Assembly: GCF_007858475.1 (NCBI RefSeq)
Contig: NZ_VIGX01000001.1
Location: 682,001 to 746,000, forward strand
From: Tsukamurella conjunctivitidis
GTDB lineage: Bacteria > Actinomycetota > Actinomycetes > Mycobacteriales > Mycobacteriaceae
Length of the DNA stretch: 64,000 bases
Direction of reading: 5' to 3'
How positions within the stretch are numbered: the first letter of the stretch is position 1; every line of letters starts with the position of its first letter. Shown piece by piece: positions 48,455 to 57,425 of this stretch. The position numbers and the translations under genes were made by a program. The notes beneath the pieces were generated by a model, which saw only the letters and a program-made list of their open reading frames with translations, was not told where the DNA came from and did no database searches.

Positions 48455-50016
48455 CAGAAGAGCCCCGGGTTCAGCTTCGGGGTGCGGGAGAGCACCTCGT
48501 CGGAGACCGTGAAGGTGAGCTGATCGAGCTCGCCGGCCGCGAGGGCCGGGGTGCGCTGTGCGACGTCCAGGAAGCGGTCCTGCTCGGACTTGTCGATGAC
48601 GCCGTCCGCGAGGATCCGGAACTTCTCGATGTACTGCTCGCGGGCGAACGGGCGTGCGCCGAGCGGGTGCGCGTCGGCCACGGCCAGTTCGTCGACGATG
48701 ACCTCGCCGCTGCGCAGGGTGATCTCGGCGCGGGCGCCGAAGGCCTTCTCGGCGGGATCGGTCGAGTGGTAGCGCCGCGTCCACTCGGGGTCCTCGGCGG
48801 TCGAGATCTTCTTCCACAGTTCGACGGTGTCGGGCCGCTGCGCGCGCTCGGGGGCGTACGACCGCTCGTGGTGCCACCCGCCGTCCTGCAGCGCGACGGC
48901 GAAGATGTACATCACCGAGTGGTCCAGCGTCTCGCGCGAGGCGTGCGGGTCGAACTTCTGCGGGTCGTTCGAGCCGGTGCCGATCACGTAGTGCGTGTGG
49001 TGGCTGGTGTGCAGGACGATCTTCTCGATCTGCTCGAGATCGCCGATGCGCTCGCGCATCCGGCGGGCCAGGTCGATCGGCGCCTGGCTCTGGTACTCCG
49101 CGGAGTGCTCCTTGGTGTACGAGTCCAGGATGGCGCGCTTGGCCTCGCCCGGACCGGGCAGCGGCACCTCGTACGAGGCCTCGGGGCCGCCGAGCAACCA
49201 CGCGATCACGCCGTCCTCACCCTCCCAGATGGGCGACGGTGCGCCCTCGCCGCGCATCGCACGGTCGACGGCCTCGACGGCCATCTTGCCCGCGAACGAC
49301 GGGGCATAGGCCTTCCAACTGGAGATCTCGCCCTTGCGGGACTGGCGCGTCGCGGTCGTGGTGTGCAGCGCCTGCCCGATGGCCTGGTAGATCGTCTCGC
49401 CCGGCAGCCCCAGCAGCGTGCCGATGCCGGCGGCGGCCGACGGGCCGAGATGCGCGACGTGGTCGATCTTGTGCTCGTGCAGGCAGATGGCACGCACCAG
49501 GTCGATCTGGATCTCGTAGCCGGTGGCGAGGCCGCGGATCAGGTCGGCGCCCGTCGACCCCGTGTGCTGCGCGGCGGCGAGGATCGGCGGGATGTTGTCG
49601 CCGGGGTGGCTGTACTCGGCCGCGAGGAAGGTGTCATGGAAGTCGAGCTCGCGGACCGCGGTGCCGTTGGCCCACGCCGCCCACTCGGGGGAGAACCGGC
49701 CGGGAACGCCGAAGACGGAACTCCCGGGGCGTTGGACAGGGTCGGAAGGTGCGCCGGGGACGATGCCGGGAACGTCTCCTGGGCGGGGTACGACCGGGTG
49801 CGCGAGGGCCTGCGCCCGCGCGTTCGCGACGGGGCGGCGGGTCACGGACGCGGCGGCGACCGCGGCGTTGTCGATGATCCGGTTGATCACCATCTCCGCC
49901 GTGTCGTCCGGCACGGCGACGGGGTCGGCGGCGACCCGCGCGATCTTCCAGGCGAGGTGCTCCTCGCGGGGGAAGATCTCGGCTGAGCGACGGGTGCGCA
50001 CGGTGTGCGTCTGCAC
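48454..50016 (-). CDS. prpD: 2-methylcitrate dehydratase PrpD
   Basis: A 520-residue MmgE/PrpD-family enzyme, a cofactor-free dehydratase. It contains [41 protein letters not shown] and [19 protein letters not shown]. The start is the GTG at 50016 ([13 protein letters not shown] follows) because AGAGGAG sits 9 bases upstream, and further upstream frame lacks support. It is the first gene of the prpDBC operon, divergent from prpR. Confidence 0.93.
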   Translation of the reverse strand: MQTHTVRTRRSAEIFPREEHLAWKIARVAADPVAVPDDTAEMVINRIIDNAAVAAASVTRRPVANARAQALAHPVVPRPGDVPGIVPGAPSDPVQRPGSSVFGVPGRFSPEWAAWANGTAVRELDFHDTFLAAEYSHPGDNIPPILAAAQHTGSTGADLIRGLATGYEIQIDLVRAICLHEHKIDHVAHLGPSAAAGIGTLLGLPGETIYQAIGQALHTTTATRQSRKGEISSWKAYAPSFAGKMAVEAVDRAMRGEGAPSPIWEGEDGVIAWLLGGPEASYEVPLPGPGEAKRAILDSYTKEHSAEYQSQAPIDLARRMRERIGDLEQIEKIVLHTSHHTHYVIGTGSNDPQKFDPHASRETLDHSVMYIFAVALQDGGWHHERSYAPERAQRPDTVELWKKISTAEDPEWTRRYHSTDPAEKAFGARAEITLRSGEVIVDELAVADAHPLGARPFAREQYIEKFRILADGVIDKSEQDRFLDVAQRTPALAAGELDQLTFTVSDEVLSRTPKLNPGLF

Positions 50017-50107
50017 GGGAGGGGGCTCCTCTGGAGTCGGGAACGGGGTCGATTCACACGCTATGCATCGGTTCCGGGACACGAAACCACTTGCAGATGC
50101 GGATCTC

Positions 50108-50146
50108 TGTGAAAGCGGGACGGCAATCTTGCGAAAGTTGTGAAAG
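50108..50146. promoter_or_regulatory. Direct repeats in the prpD-prpR intergenic region
   Basis: TGTGAAAG occurs at 50108-50115 and 50139-50146, and TGCGAAAG at 50130-50137. Two copies are 9 bp apart, near one helical turn. They precede the TAGATT -10 of prpR (50157-50162) and are likely PrpR sites controlling both directions. Confidence 0.5.
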
Positions 50147-50168
50147 TCTCCGGTGCTAGATTCGCCCC

Positions 50169-51608
50169 ATGCAGAGGCTGTACGTGGGTGCGCGCATCAA
50201 GCGTCTCCGGGAGGAGCGCGGCCTCACCCAGACCTCGCTGGCGAAGGCGCTCGACCTGTCGGTCAGCTACGTCAACCAGCTGGAGAACGATCAGCGGCCG
50301 CTGTCGGTGCCGGTGCTCATGCGGCTGAACGCCACCTTCGACCTCGACATGGCGTTCTTCGCGCCGGAGTCGGACGCCAGGCTCGTCGCCGATCTGCAGG
50401 ACGCCCTGGCGGAGAGCGGTGACGCCGGGGAGGTCGGCGCCGCCGAACTCGACGACATCGTCGCGCGCTCGCCCGCCGTCGCGCGGGCCGTCGTCGCGAT
50501 GCACCGGCAGCTGCGGGGTGCCTCCGAACAGGTCGAGCGGCTGTCCAGCGGTCTCGCCGGCGGCGCGGGCGGAGCGGTGCCCACGCCCTACGAGGACGTC
50601 CGGGACTTCTTCTACGACCGGCGCAACCACGTGGCATCGCTCGATCTCGCCGCGGAGGAGATGTTCGACGGCCACGGGCTCACCGTGGGAGGCATGGACC
50701 TCCAGTTGGCCCGGCTGCTGCGCGACGAGCACGGCGTCACCGTCCGGATCGCGGGAGGGGAGCCGGACCGGCCCGGACCGCGCCGCGCCTTCGATCCGGA
50801 GACGCGCGTGCTCACGCTCGCGCGCCGGCTGGATCACGGGCAGCGCGCGTTCCAGATCGCCACGCAGATCGGCTTCCTGACGCAGGCCGCCGAGATGGAC
50901 CGGATCGTCGGCACGGCGTCGTCGCTACCGACGCAGTCGCGGGAACTGGCGCGTATCGGACTCGCGAACTACTTCGCCGGTGCCCTCGTGCTGCCGTACG
51001 AGCGGTTCCTGCGGGCGGCCGAGGAACTGCGGTACGACATCGATCTCCTGTGTGCCCGGTTCGAGGTCGGCTTCGAGACGGTGTGCCACCGGTTGTCGAC
51101 CCTTCAGCGCCCGGGCCGGCGCGGTGTCCCCTTCTTCCTCGTCCGCACGGACCGCGCCGGGAACATCTCGAAGCGGCAGTCGGCCACCGCGTTCCACTTC
51201 TCACGCGCGGGCGGAAGCTGCCCCCTCTGGGTGGTGCACGACGCCTTCGCCACGCCGGGGCGGATCCGCACCCAGGCGGCCCAGATGCCCGACGGCCGCA
51301 GCTACCTCTGGATCGCCCGCACCACCTCCGACCGGGCCGCGGCCGGATACCTCGGGCAGGGGAGGGATTTCGCGGTCGGACTGGGGTGCGACCTCGCGCA
51401 CGCCCACCGGCTGGTGTACTCGCGCGGTCTCGCACTCGACGATCCCGAGTCCTTCGTTCCGATCGGGGCGGGGTGCAAGGTGTGCAGCCGTCCGCGGTGC
51501 GCGCAGCGCGCCTTTCCGCAGTCGGGTAGGCCGATCGAGGTGGACGAGAACCGGGCCGAACCGATTCCCTACGCCTTTGCAGGCGCATCCGGCGCGGACG
51601 GGGCATGA
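50169..51608 (+). CDS. prpR: PrpR/RamB-type transcription regulator of propionate catabolism
   Basis: A 479-residue regulator. An XRE helix-turn-helix (about 7-62, [19 protein letters not shown]) is followed by an IrrE/ImmA-like middle part and the DUF2083 short-chain-acyl-CoA-sensing domain. Near the C-terminus CKVCSRPRC gives a CxxCx4C cluster like that proposed to bind iron-sulfur in M. tuberculosis PrpR (recalled). Divergent position next to prpDBC supports activation of that operon by propionyl-CoA or methylcitrate metabolites. TAGATT is 6 bases before the ATG. Confidence 0.92.
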   Translation: MQRLYVGARIKRLREERGLTQTSLAKALDLSVSYVNQLENDQRPLSVPVLMRLNATFDLDMAFFAPESDARLVADLQDALAESGDAGEVGAAELDDIVARSPAVARAVVAMHRQLRGASEQVERLSSGLAGGAGGAVPTPYEDVRDFFYDRRNHVASLDLAAEEMFDGHGLTVGGMDLQLARLLRDEHGVTVRIAGGEPDRPGPRRAFDPETRVLTLARRLDHGQRAFQIATQIGFLTQAAEMDRIVGTASSLPTQSRELARIGLANYFAGALVLPYERFLRAAEELRYDIDLLCARFEVGFETVCHRLSTLQRPGRRGVPFFLVRTDRAGNISKRQSATAFHFSRAGGSCPLWVVHDAFATPGRIRTQAAQMPDGRSYLWIARTTSDRAAAGYLGQGRDFAVGLGCDLAHAHRLVYSRGLALDDPESFVPIGAGCKVCSRPRCAQRAFPQSGRPIEVDENRAEPIPYAFAGASGADGA

Positions 51609-51642
51609 TTACGCGCAACACGGAGATCCCAGGGGAGGTCGG

Positions 51643-53478
51643 ATGAACGACGAGGCGAAGCCCGCCGCCGAGGCCAGTACGGAGACCGCACAGACCGGTG
51701 CGACGGCGGGCGAGGTCGATACGAAGACCGACGCAGCGGCGGAGCGCGGGGCGGGGGCCGGGCGACCCGGCGACGACGACTCCGGAGCGGCCGCGCTTCT
51801 CGACCGGGTCCGCGAGTGGTGGTCGCACCGCTACACCTTCACCGGGACCGCGGTGGGTCTGGTCTTCCTGTGGCTGTCGCTGACCCCGTCGCTCCTGCCG
51901 CGCGGCCCGCTGTTCCAGAGTCTGGTCAGCGGCGGCTCCGGCGCGCTCGGCTACATGTTCGGGGTCTTCGGCGTCTGGCTCGTCCGGTTCCTGCGCTCCC
52001 AGGACTCCACGCCGCCCGCGCCCCGCTGGGCGTGGTGGTGGTTGCTCGGCATCGGCGTCGCCGGGACCACCGGGGTGGTGCTGTTCTTCGACGTCTGGCA
52101 GACCCGACTGCGGGACCTCATGGAGGTCGAGTACCTGCGCTTCGTCGACTACCTGGAGATCGGCGTCCTCTCGGTCGTGCTCCTCTACGTCTTCGTGGAG
52201 GTCGGCAAGGGCGTGCGCACGCTGGTGCGCTGGATCGCCGGCAAGCTCGGCGCGTACTGCCCGCCCCGGGTCGCGGCGGTCGTCGCCGTCGGGCTCGTCC
52301 TCGTCCTGTCGATCGGCGTCATCAACGGCGTCGTCGTGCGCGGTGCGATGGACGCGATGAACAGCACCTTCTCCAAGGTCAACCGGGAGGGCGGGACGGA
52401 CCGGCCCGCGCCCACGAGCGCCCTCCGCTCGGGTGGCCCGGGTTCGACCGTCGAGTGGTCGTCGCTGGGCAAGCAGGGGCGCGTCTTCGTCTCGAACGCG
52501 CAGACCGTCGAGCACCTCACCGCGTTCAACGGCGCCCCCGCCGTGGAGCCGATCCGCACCTACGCGGGCCTCGGTTCCGTGGATTCCGACGATCCCAACC
52601 GGTACCAGGCCATCGCGGAGAAGACCGCGCTGGAGCTCGAGCGGACCGGCGGCCTGCGCCGCAAGGTGGTCGCGGTCGCGATGACCACCGGGACGGGCTG
52701 GGTGAACGAGGCCGAGGCCGGCGCGCTCGAGTACATGTACAACGGCGATACGGCGATCGTGAGCATGCAGTACTCGTACCTGCCGAGCTGGCTGTCCTTC
52801 CTCGTCGACAAGCAGAACGCACTGGACGCCGGCCAGGCCCTGTTCGAGGCCGTCGACAAGCGGGTCAAGGCCCTGCCCGAGGGACAACGGCCGAAGCTGG
52901 TGGTCTTCGGCGAGAGCCTCGGCTCCTTCGGCGGCGAGGCCCCGTTCCTCTCGCTCAACAACCTGCTCGCCCGGACCGACGGTGCCCTGTTCTCCGGGCC
53001 GACCTTCAACAACGAGATGTGGGTCCGGCTGACGGAGCAGCGCGACCCGGGCTCACCGGAATGGCTGCCCGTCTACCAGGAGGGCGCCAACGTCCGGTTC
53101 GCCGCGCGCGCGGAGGACCTCGCCGGCCCGACGGGGCCGTGGAACGGCCCGCGCGTCGTCTACCTGCAGCACGCCTCGGACCCGATCGGCCGGTGGACTC
53201 CCGAGCTCGCCTTCAGCAAGCCGGACTGGTTGCGTGAGAAGCGGGGGATCGACGTCCTCTCGTCGGTGTCGTGGGTGCCGATCGTGACCTTCCTGCAGGT
53301 CTCGGCGGACATGGCGGTGGCCGTCAACGTCCCGGACGGCCACGGGCACAGCTACGTCAAGGCCGCGGCGGACGCCTGGGCCGCGATCCTGGAGCCGCCC
53401 GGGTGGACCCCGGAGAAGACCGCCAAGCTGCGGCCGCTCCTCAACAGCCAGACCGGCTACAACCCGCCCGCCGGGTAG
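51643..53478 (+). CDS. Membrane alpha/beta-hydrolase (PF15420/PF10081-type)
   Basis: A 611-residue protein. An acidic Ala/Thr/Glu-rich cytosolic N-terminus (~1-60) precedes four or five membrane helices (about 70-235), then a large extracytoplasmic hydrolase domain. The nucleophile elbow is FGESLGSFGGE, and a catalytic His is likely in VPDGHGHSYVKA. This matches a family common in mycolic-acid actinobacteria whose substrates, possibly envelope lipids, are unproven. The ATG at 51643 has GGGGAGG upstream. Confidence 0.82.
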   Translation: MNDEAKPAAEASTETAQTGATAGEVDTKTDAAAERGAGAGRPGDDDSGAAALLDRVREWWSHRYTFTGTAVGLVFLWLSLTPSLLPRGPLFQSLVSGGSGALGYMFGVFGVWLVRFLRSQDSTPPAPRWAWWWLLGIGVAGTTGVVLFFDVWQTRLRDLMEVEYLRFVDYLEIGVLSVVLLYVFVEVGKGVRTLVRWIAGKLGAYCPPRVAAVVAVGLVLVLSIGVINGVVVRGAMDAMNSTFSKVNREGGTDRPAPTSALRSGGPGSTVEWSSLGKQGRVFVSNAQTVEHLTAFNGAPAVEPIRTYAGLGSVDSDDPNRYQAIAEKTALELERTGGLRRKVVAVAMTTGTGWVNEAEAGALEYMYNGDTAIVSMQYSYLPSWLSFLVDKQNALDAGQALFEAVDKRVKALPEGQRPKLVVFGESLGSFGGEAPFLSLNNLLARTDGALFSGPTFNNEMWVRLTEQRDPGSPEWLPVYQEGANVRFAARAEDLAGPTGPWNGPRVVYLQHASDPIGRWTPELAFSKPDWLREKRGIDVLSSVSWVPIVTFLQVSADMAVAVNVPDGHGHSYVKAAADAWAAILEPPGWTPEKTAKLRPLLNSQTGYNPPAG

Positions 53479-53486
53479 CCCGCGGC

Positions 53487-53512
53487 ACGGCGCCGGGGCG
53501 TCCCGGCGCCGT
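53487..53512. terminator. Terminator between convergent hydrolase and trmL
   Basis: ACGGCGCCGGG (53487-53497) pairs fully with CCCGGCGCCGT (53502-53512) around GCGT, reaching the trmL stop codon. Confidence 0.8.
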
Positions 53513-53976
53513 CAGACGGCCCCGTCGAAGCCGTTCTGCCGCCACGCCTCATAGGCGACGATCGCGGCGCTGTTGGCGAGGTTGAGCGAGCGGCGGCCCG
53601 CCAGCATGGGGATGCGGAGCGCCTCGGTGACGCGCGGGTCGGCCAGTACTTCCGGCGGGAGCCCCGTGGGTTCGGGCCCGAACAGGAGGACGTCACCGGG
53701 GGCGTACGCGACCTCGTGATGGTGCCGTGTCGCGTGCGCGGTGTAGGCGTAGACGGTGCTCGGCTGCAGGGCCGCCCACGCGGCGTCCAGGTCGGCGTGC
53801 ACGCTCACGTGCGCGAGGTCGTGGTAGTCCAGGCCGGCGCGGCGGAGCTTGGGCTCGGACAGGTCGAAGCCCAGCGGCTCCACCAGGTGCAGCTCGCATC
53901 CGGTGACGGCGGCGATGCGGATCGCGTTGCCCGTGTTCGGGGCGATCCGGGGCTCGAAGAACAGAATGCGGAACAC
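53512..53976 (-). CDS. trmL: tRNA (cytidine/uridine-2'-O-)-methyltransferase TrmL-like
   Basis: A 154-residue SPOUT methyltransferase. Motif 1 is RILFFEPRIAPNTGNAIR, motif 2 is LLFGPEPTGLPPEV and motif 3 is RIPMLAGRRSLNLANSAAI, with the trefoil-knot SAM site. It 2'-O-methylates the wobble base of leucine tRNAs in other bacteria. The start is GTG 53976, inside the 5' arm of a strong inverted repeat. Confidence 0.9.
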   Translation of the reverse strand: MFRILFFEPRIAPNTGNAIRIAAVTGCELHLVEPLGFDLSEPKLRRAGLDYHDLAHVSVHADLDAAWAALQPSTVYAYTAHATRHHHEVAYAPGDVLLFGPEPTGLPPEVLADPRVTEALRIPMLAGRRSLNLANSAAIVAYEAWRQNGFDGAV

Positions 53977-54000
53977 GGGTGACGATCCTGTCACCCGTGT
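53973..54000 (-). promoter_or_regulatory. Inverted repeat over the trmL start codon
   Basis: ACACGGGTGAC (53973-53983) and GTCACCCGTGT (53990-54000) are perfectly complementary with a 6-base spacer. It lies 26 bases after the upstream HdeD-like stop. In the mRNA the trmL GTG is within the stem, so it could be a terminator or attenuator that also hides the start. Confidence 0.6.
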
Positions 54001-54025
54001 CCCGCACTCGGGGGAGGAGGGGGCG

Positions 54026-54628
54026 TCAGCCGACCAGGTCGGAGACGCGCTGCTGCACCTGCTTGGCGGTGCTGCGCAGCTGGAAGGCCGAGATGACCTG
54101 GACGATGCCGATGGCGACGGCCCAGATGCCGGCCACCAGCACGAGGACCTCGACGGAGAACGGGTACGCGATGAGGACCGCGCCACCCGCGAGGCTGAGG
54201 ATGCCGAGGATCACGACCCACACCCGGTTCGGGAGCTGCTTGTCGGAGATGCCGATGACGATCGACGTGACGCCCGAGAAGATCCAGCTGACGCCGATCC
54301 AGATCCCGAGGATCGCCACCGAGTCGACCACGTCGTCGCGGAAGCAGGAGACGCCGAGGACGAGGGCGAGCGCGCCGCTGATCACCGTCAGCACGCGGTG
54401 CTGCGTCTCCCCGAGCAACCCGGCGATCACCTGGAAGGCGCCCGTGAGGAGCAGGAAGACGCCGAACAGGATGCCGACGACCAGCGTGGTGGGGCCGGGC
54501 CACACCGCGATGATGACGCCGAGGACGATGGACAGGACGCCCAGCGCCAGGATCGCTTGCCACGTCGACTTGACGCCCTGCTGGATGTCCCGCTGGATGT
54601 CCTGCTGAAGGGGATTCTGATGAGTCAT
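54026..54628 (-). CDS. HdeD/DUF308 family membrane protein
   Basis: A 200-residue protein with six predicted membrane helices in three pairs (for example ILALGVLSIVLGVIIAVWPG and ILGILSLAGGAVLIAYPFS), the typical DUF308 repeat. E. coli HdeD is acid-stress related. The role here is unknown. The cytoplasmic N-terminus is Gln-rich (QQDIQRDIQQG). It is divergent from folD and upstream of trmL. Confidence 0.85.
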   Translation of the reverse strand: MTHQNPLQQDIQRDIQQGVKSTWQAILALGVLSIVLGVIIAVWPGPTTLVVGILFGVFLLLTGAFQVIAGLLGETQHRVLTVISGALALVLGVSCFRDDVVDSVAILGIWIGVSWIFSGVTSIVIGISDKQLPNRVWVVILGILSLAGGAVLIAYPFSVEVLVLVAGIWAVAIGIVQVISAFQLRSTAKQVQQRVSDLVG

Positions 54629-54715
54629 GGCCTCAGTATCTGTTGGATCGCGAACGAAAGCGACTCGAACCGGGAGAAATCGTCGCGCTGATCCGGGGGC
54701 GATAGGATGTGGGCC

Positions 54716-55582
54716 GTGACGGCGCTCGTACTGGACGGTAAGAAGACCCGCGACGAACTCTTCGAGAGCTTCCGAGACCGCGTGACTGCGCTGCGGGCCC
54801 GTGGGATCGTTCCGGGGCTCGGTACCGTTCTCGTGGGCGACGACCCGGGCTCGCACTCGTACGTCAAGGGCAAGCACGCGGATTGCGCGAAGGTCGGCAT
54901 CGAGTCGATCCGGCGCGACCTGTCGGCGGACATCACGCAGGCCGAGCTCGAGGCCGTGATCGACGAGCTCAACGCGGACCCCGCGTGCACCGGCTACATC
55001 GTGCAGTTGCCGCTCCCGAAGCACATCGACGAGAACGCGATCCTCGAGCGGATCGACCCGGCCAAGGACGCCGACGGTCTGCATCCGACCAACCTCGGCC
55101 GCCTCGTGCTCGGCGCGGACGGGCCGCTGCCCTGCACGCCGCACGGCATCGTCCACCTGCTGCGCCGCTACGACGTGCCGCTCGACGGCGCGCACGTCGT
55201 GGTCGTCGGCCGCGGCGTCACCGTCGGTCGCCCGATCGGCCTGCTCCTCACCCGCCGCTCCGAGAACGCCACGGTCACCCTGTGCCACACCGGCACCCGG
55301 GACCTGGGCGCGGAGGTTCGGCGCGCGGACATCGTGGTGGCCGCCGCCGGCGTCCCCGGACTCATCACCGCCGACATGGTCAAGCCCGGCGCCGCCGTGC
55401 TCGACGTGGGCGTCAGCCGCACCGCCGACGGCCTGCGCGGCGACGTGGACCCCGGCGTCGCCGAGGTCGCGGGTCACCTCTCGCCCAACCCGGGCGGCGT
55501 CGGCCCCCTGACCCGCGCCTTCCTGCTGGGGAACGTGATCGACGCCGCGGAGCGCGATCTCGCGCGTTCGGGCGGAGCGTAG
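54716..55582 (+). CDS. folD: Bifunctional methylene-THF dehydrogenase / cyclohydrolase FolD
   Basis: A 288-residue enzyme interconverting 5,10-methylene-, methenyl- and 10-formyl-THF. The catalytic lysine is in YVKGKHADC, with [11 protein letters not shown] and the NADP motif [17 protein letters not shown]. Homology favours GTG 54716 ([13 protein letters not shown]) over an ATG three codons earlier. TAGGAT (54703-54708) is 7 bases upstream, predicting leaderless translation. It feeds one-carbon units to MetE and purine synthesis. The stop overlaps the next GTG by one base. Confidence 0.94.
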   Translation: MTALVLDGKKTRDELFESFRDRVTALRARGIVPGLGTVLVGDDPGSHSYVKGKHADCAKVGIESIRRDLSADITQAELEAVIDELNADPACTGYIVQLPLPKHIDENAILERIDPAKDADGLHPTNLGRLVLGADGPLPCTPHGIVHLLRRYDVPLDGAHVVVVGRGVTVGRPIGLLLTRRSENATVTLCHTGTRDLGAEVRRADIVVAAAGVPGLITADMVKPGAAVLDVGVSRTADGLRGDVDPGVAEVAGHLSPNPGGVGPLTRAFLLGNVIDAAERDLARSGGA

Positions 55583-55893
55583 TGACGGAACCCGCGGCCG
55601 AGCAGTACCGGCGCGCCAGGGTGGTGCGCGCGGTGATCGCGAACGCGGGGTACGTGGCGGTCGTCGGCGTGCTCGCGACCGGCATGGTGCTGATCGGACT
55701 CGAGTACTGGCGTCGTGGGCTGTTCGTCTTCGGCGCGGGAACCGGCTTCGCCGCGTTCCTCCGCGCCTTCCTCCCCGATCGCAGGCAGGGCCTGCTGCGG
55801 GTGCGCAGCCGGTGGTTCGACGTGACGGTGCTCGCGCTCGCCGCCGCCGCGATCCTCGTCGTCTCGTGGGGCATCAGTCCGCTCGATACGTGA
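55582..55893 (+). CDS. DUF3017 membrane protein (Rv3355c-like)
   Basis: A 103-residue protein with three hydrophobic helices (about 20-40, 44-62 and 80-98) and a basic N-terminus. The pattern and position directly after folD match Rv3355c/DUF3017, of unknown function. The GTG start shares its first base with the folD TAG stop (TAGTG), so the two are coupled. Confidence 0.82.
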   Translation: MTEPAAEQYRRARVVRAVIANAGYVAVVGVLATGMVLIGLEYWRRGLFVFGAGTGFAAFLRAFLPDRRQGLLRVRSRWFDVTVLALAAAAILVVSWGISPLDT

Positions 55894-55903
55894 TCGACAT
55901 ACT

Positions 55904-55920
55904 TGAAACCTGGAGTTTCA
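55904..55920. promoter_or_regulatory. AT-rich inverted repeat before the Pro/Thr-tailed gene
   Basis: TGAAAC-N5-GTTTCA (55904-55920) lies in the unusually AT-rich stretch 55895-55970 between the DUF3017 stop and the next gene. A promoter or operator is likely here. Confidence 0.4.
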
Positions 55921-55998
55921 GTTCTTGTATGTAACGTTTCGGCATCGGGTACGATGTGGTCAGATAACGGCTCGATGAGCGATCCGATCGGAGGTGCC

Positions 55999-57414
55999 AT
56001 GAGGATCTCGTCCTTCGGCGCGTCCGTGGGTGCGGGGCCCGTGCACTGCGTGCTCCTCGACATCGAGGACGGCCACGTCGTCGGTCGACAGGCCCGCACC
56101 ATCGACCCCGGACCGTACCGGCTGGGGCGTCGCGGCAACCTGCTCTCCTCGGGCTTCGACCTGCTCGCGAGCCATGCGGAACGCGATGTCGACGCCTCGG
56201 CCGTCACCGTCCGCTCGCGCCGCGACCTGCTGTCCGTGCGCCTGGGCGCGCGAGGCGGCGTCCGCGCCGCCGGCATCGTCCGCGATACGGACGCCGTCCT
56301 GCGCGGCCTCGGCGAACGGGGTTCCATCGCCCGGTACGACACCGCCCTCATCGCCGATCTCGGCGTCGACGGCACTCGCCTCTACACCGTCCGCGACGGT
56401 GCGATCACGGCCGAGCGGCGCACCCGCGCCGTCGTCGTCGGCGGTGACGGCACCGCCCCGGCCGATCACGTGGCCGCGTTGGTGCGGTCGGCCGTGGCCG
56501 GCGCGCCCGTCGCCCCGGAGGCGCTCGCCGTCCTCGGTACCGGTGCCCTGAACGCCGCTGTGCGCGAAGCGGTCTCCGTCGTCGCCCGGGACGCGGGTAT
56601 CGAACCCGTCCTCGTGGACGAGCCCGAGACGATCACGGCGTCCGGTGCCGCGCTGATCGCGGCCGATCGTCGGGCCGCGGGGACCGCACCGTCCACGCTG
56701 GTCGACAGCGGCATCGGCGTCCTCGGTGGGCACAGTGTCCGGCTCACCGCGGCGATCCTGCCGCTCCTCGTGGTCGCCGCGCTCACCGGCGCGGTGCTGG
56801 CGACGGGGTACGCGACCGGGATCATCGGCCCGGCCGCCCGCAGCACCGAGGACGTGGTCCCGACCTCCTCCGACTCGGTGACCTCCGACGACGCGACGTC
56901 GACGTCCCGGGAGCGGATCTCGACGGTGACGTCGACGCTGCCGCCGGAGAAGCCGATCGCGCCCCCGACCGTGGCACCCGAACCGGGGGACGGGGACGGG
57001 GTCACGCCGACGATGACGACCTTCGCGCCGCCGCCGGTGGTGCCCACGACGACGAGGCCCCCGGTGACCCCGACGCCGACCGCCCCGCCGACGTCGCCGA
57101 CCGGCACGCTGCCGACCACGATCCTCCCGAGCATCCCCACCGGCACGCCGACGGGATCACCGTCCGGGACCACCGCTCCCGGCACGCCGGCGGACGGGGC
57201 GGGCGCCCACCCGCCCACTCCGGAGACACCGCGGCCCACGGCCGAGAACGGCCTCGTCGCCCCCGGCGCGGGGGGCGCGCAGAGCACGGGGACGTCGAGC
57301 TCGAATCCGGTGAACACCGGACCGGCACGGTCCGACCCGACGTCGACCGAGCTGGCGCCGGGGGCGACCACCGGCGACGCCGCTGCGCCGACGGTCACCG
57401 AACCGGCGCTCTGA
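55999..57414 (+). CDS. Membrane protein with degenerate ASKHA-like domain and Pro/Thr-rich tail
   Basis: A 471-residue protein in three parts. Residues 1-235 look like a worn actin/Hsp70-fold (ALIADLGVDGTRLYTVRDG, then a late DEPETITASGAALIA resembling the Hsp70 end pattern). One membrane helix lies at about 248-276. The outer ~195 residues are Pro/Thr/Ser/Gly-rich and low-complexity. The ATG at 55999 follows GGAGG by 4 bases. Upstream in-frame ATGs lack a ribosome-binding site. It resembles actinobacterial DUF7159-like proteins, but I am not sure. It is convergent with metX, 11 bases apart. Confidence 0.65.
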   Translation: MRISSFGASVGAGPVHCVLLDIEDGHVVGRQARTIDPGPYRLGRRGNLLSSGFDLLASHAERDVDASAVTVRSRRDLLSVRLGARGGVRAAGIVRDTDAVLRGLGERGSIARYDTALIADLGVDGTRLYTVRDGAITAERRTRAVVVGGDGTAPADHVAALVRSAVAGAPVAPEALAVLGTGALNAAVREAVSVVARDAGIEPVLVDEPETITASGAALIAADRRAAGTAPSTLVDSGIGVLGGHSVRLTAAILPLLVVAALTGAVLATGYATGIIGPAARSTEDVVPTSSDSVTSDDATSTSRERISTVTSTLPPEKPIAPPTVAPEPGDGDGVTPTMTTFAPPPVVPTTTRPPVTPTPTAPPTSPTGTLPTTILPSIPTGTPTGSPSGTTAPGTPADGAGAHPPTPETPRPTAENGLVAPGAGGAQSTGTSSSNPVNTGPARSDPTSTELAPGATTGDAAAPTVTEPAL

Positions 57415-57425
57415 CGGGCCGCGCG

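Noticed and set aside
56860-57400. Low-complexity Pro/Thr/Ser coding DNA
   Set aside because: Irregular in-frame codons for the outer tail of a membrane protein, not an independent DNA repeat.
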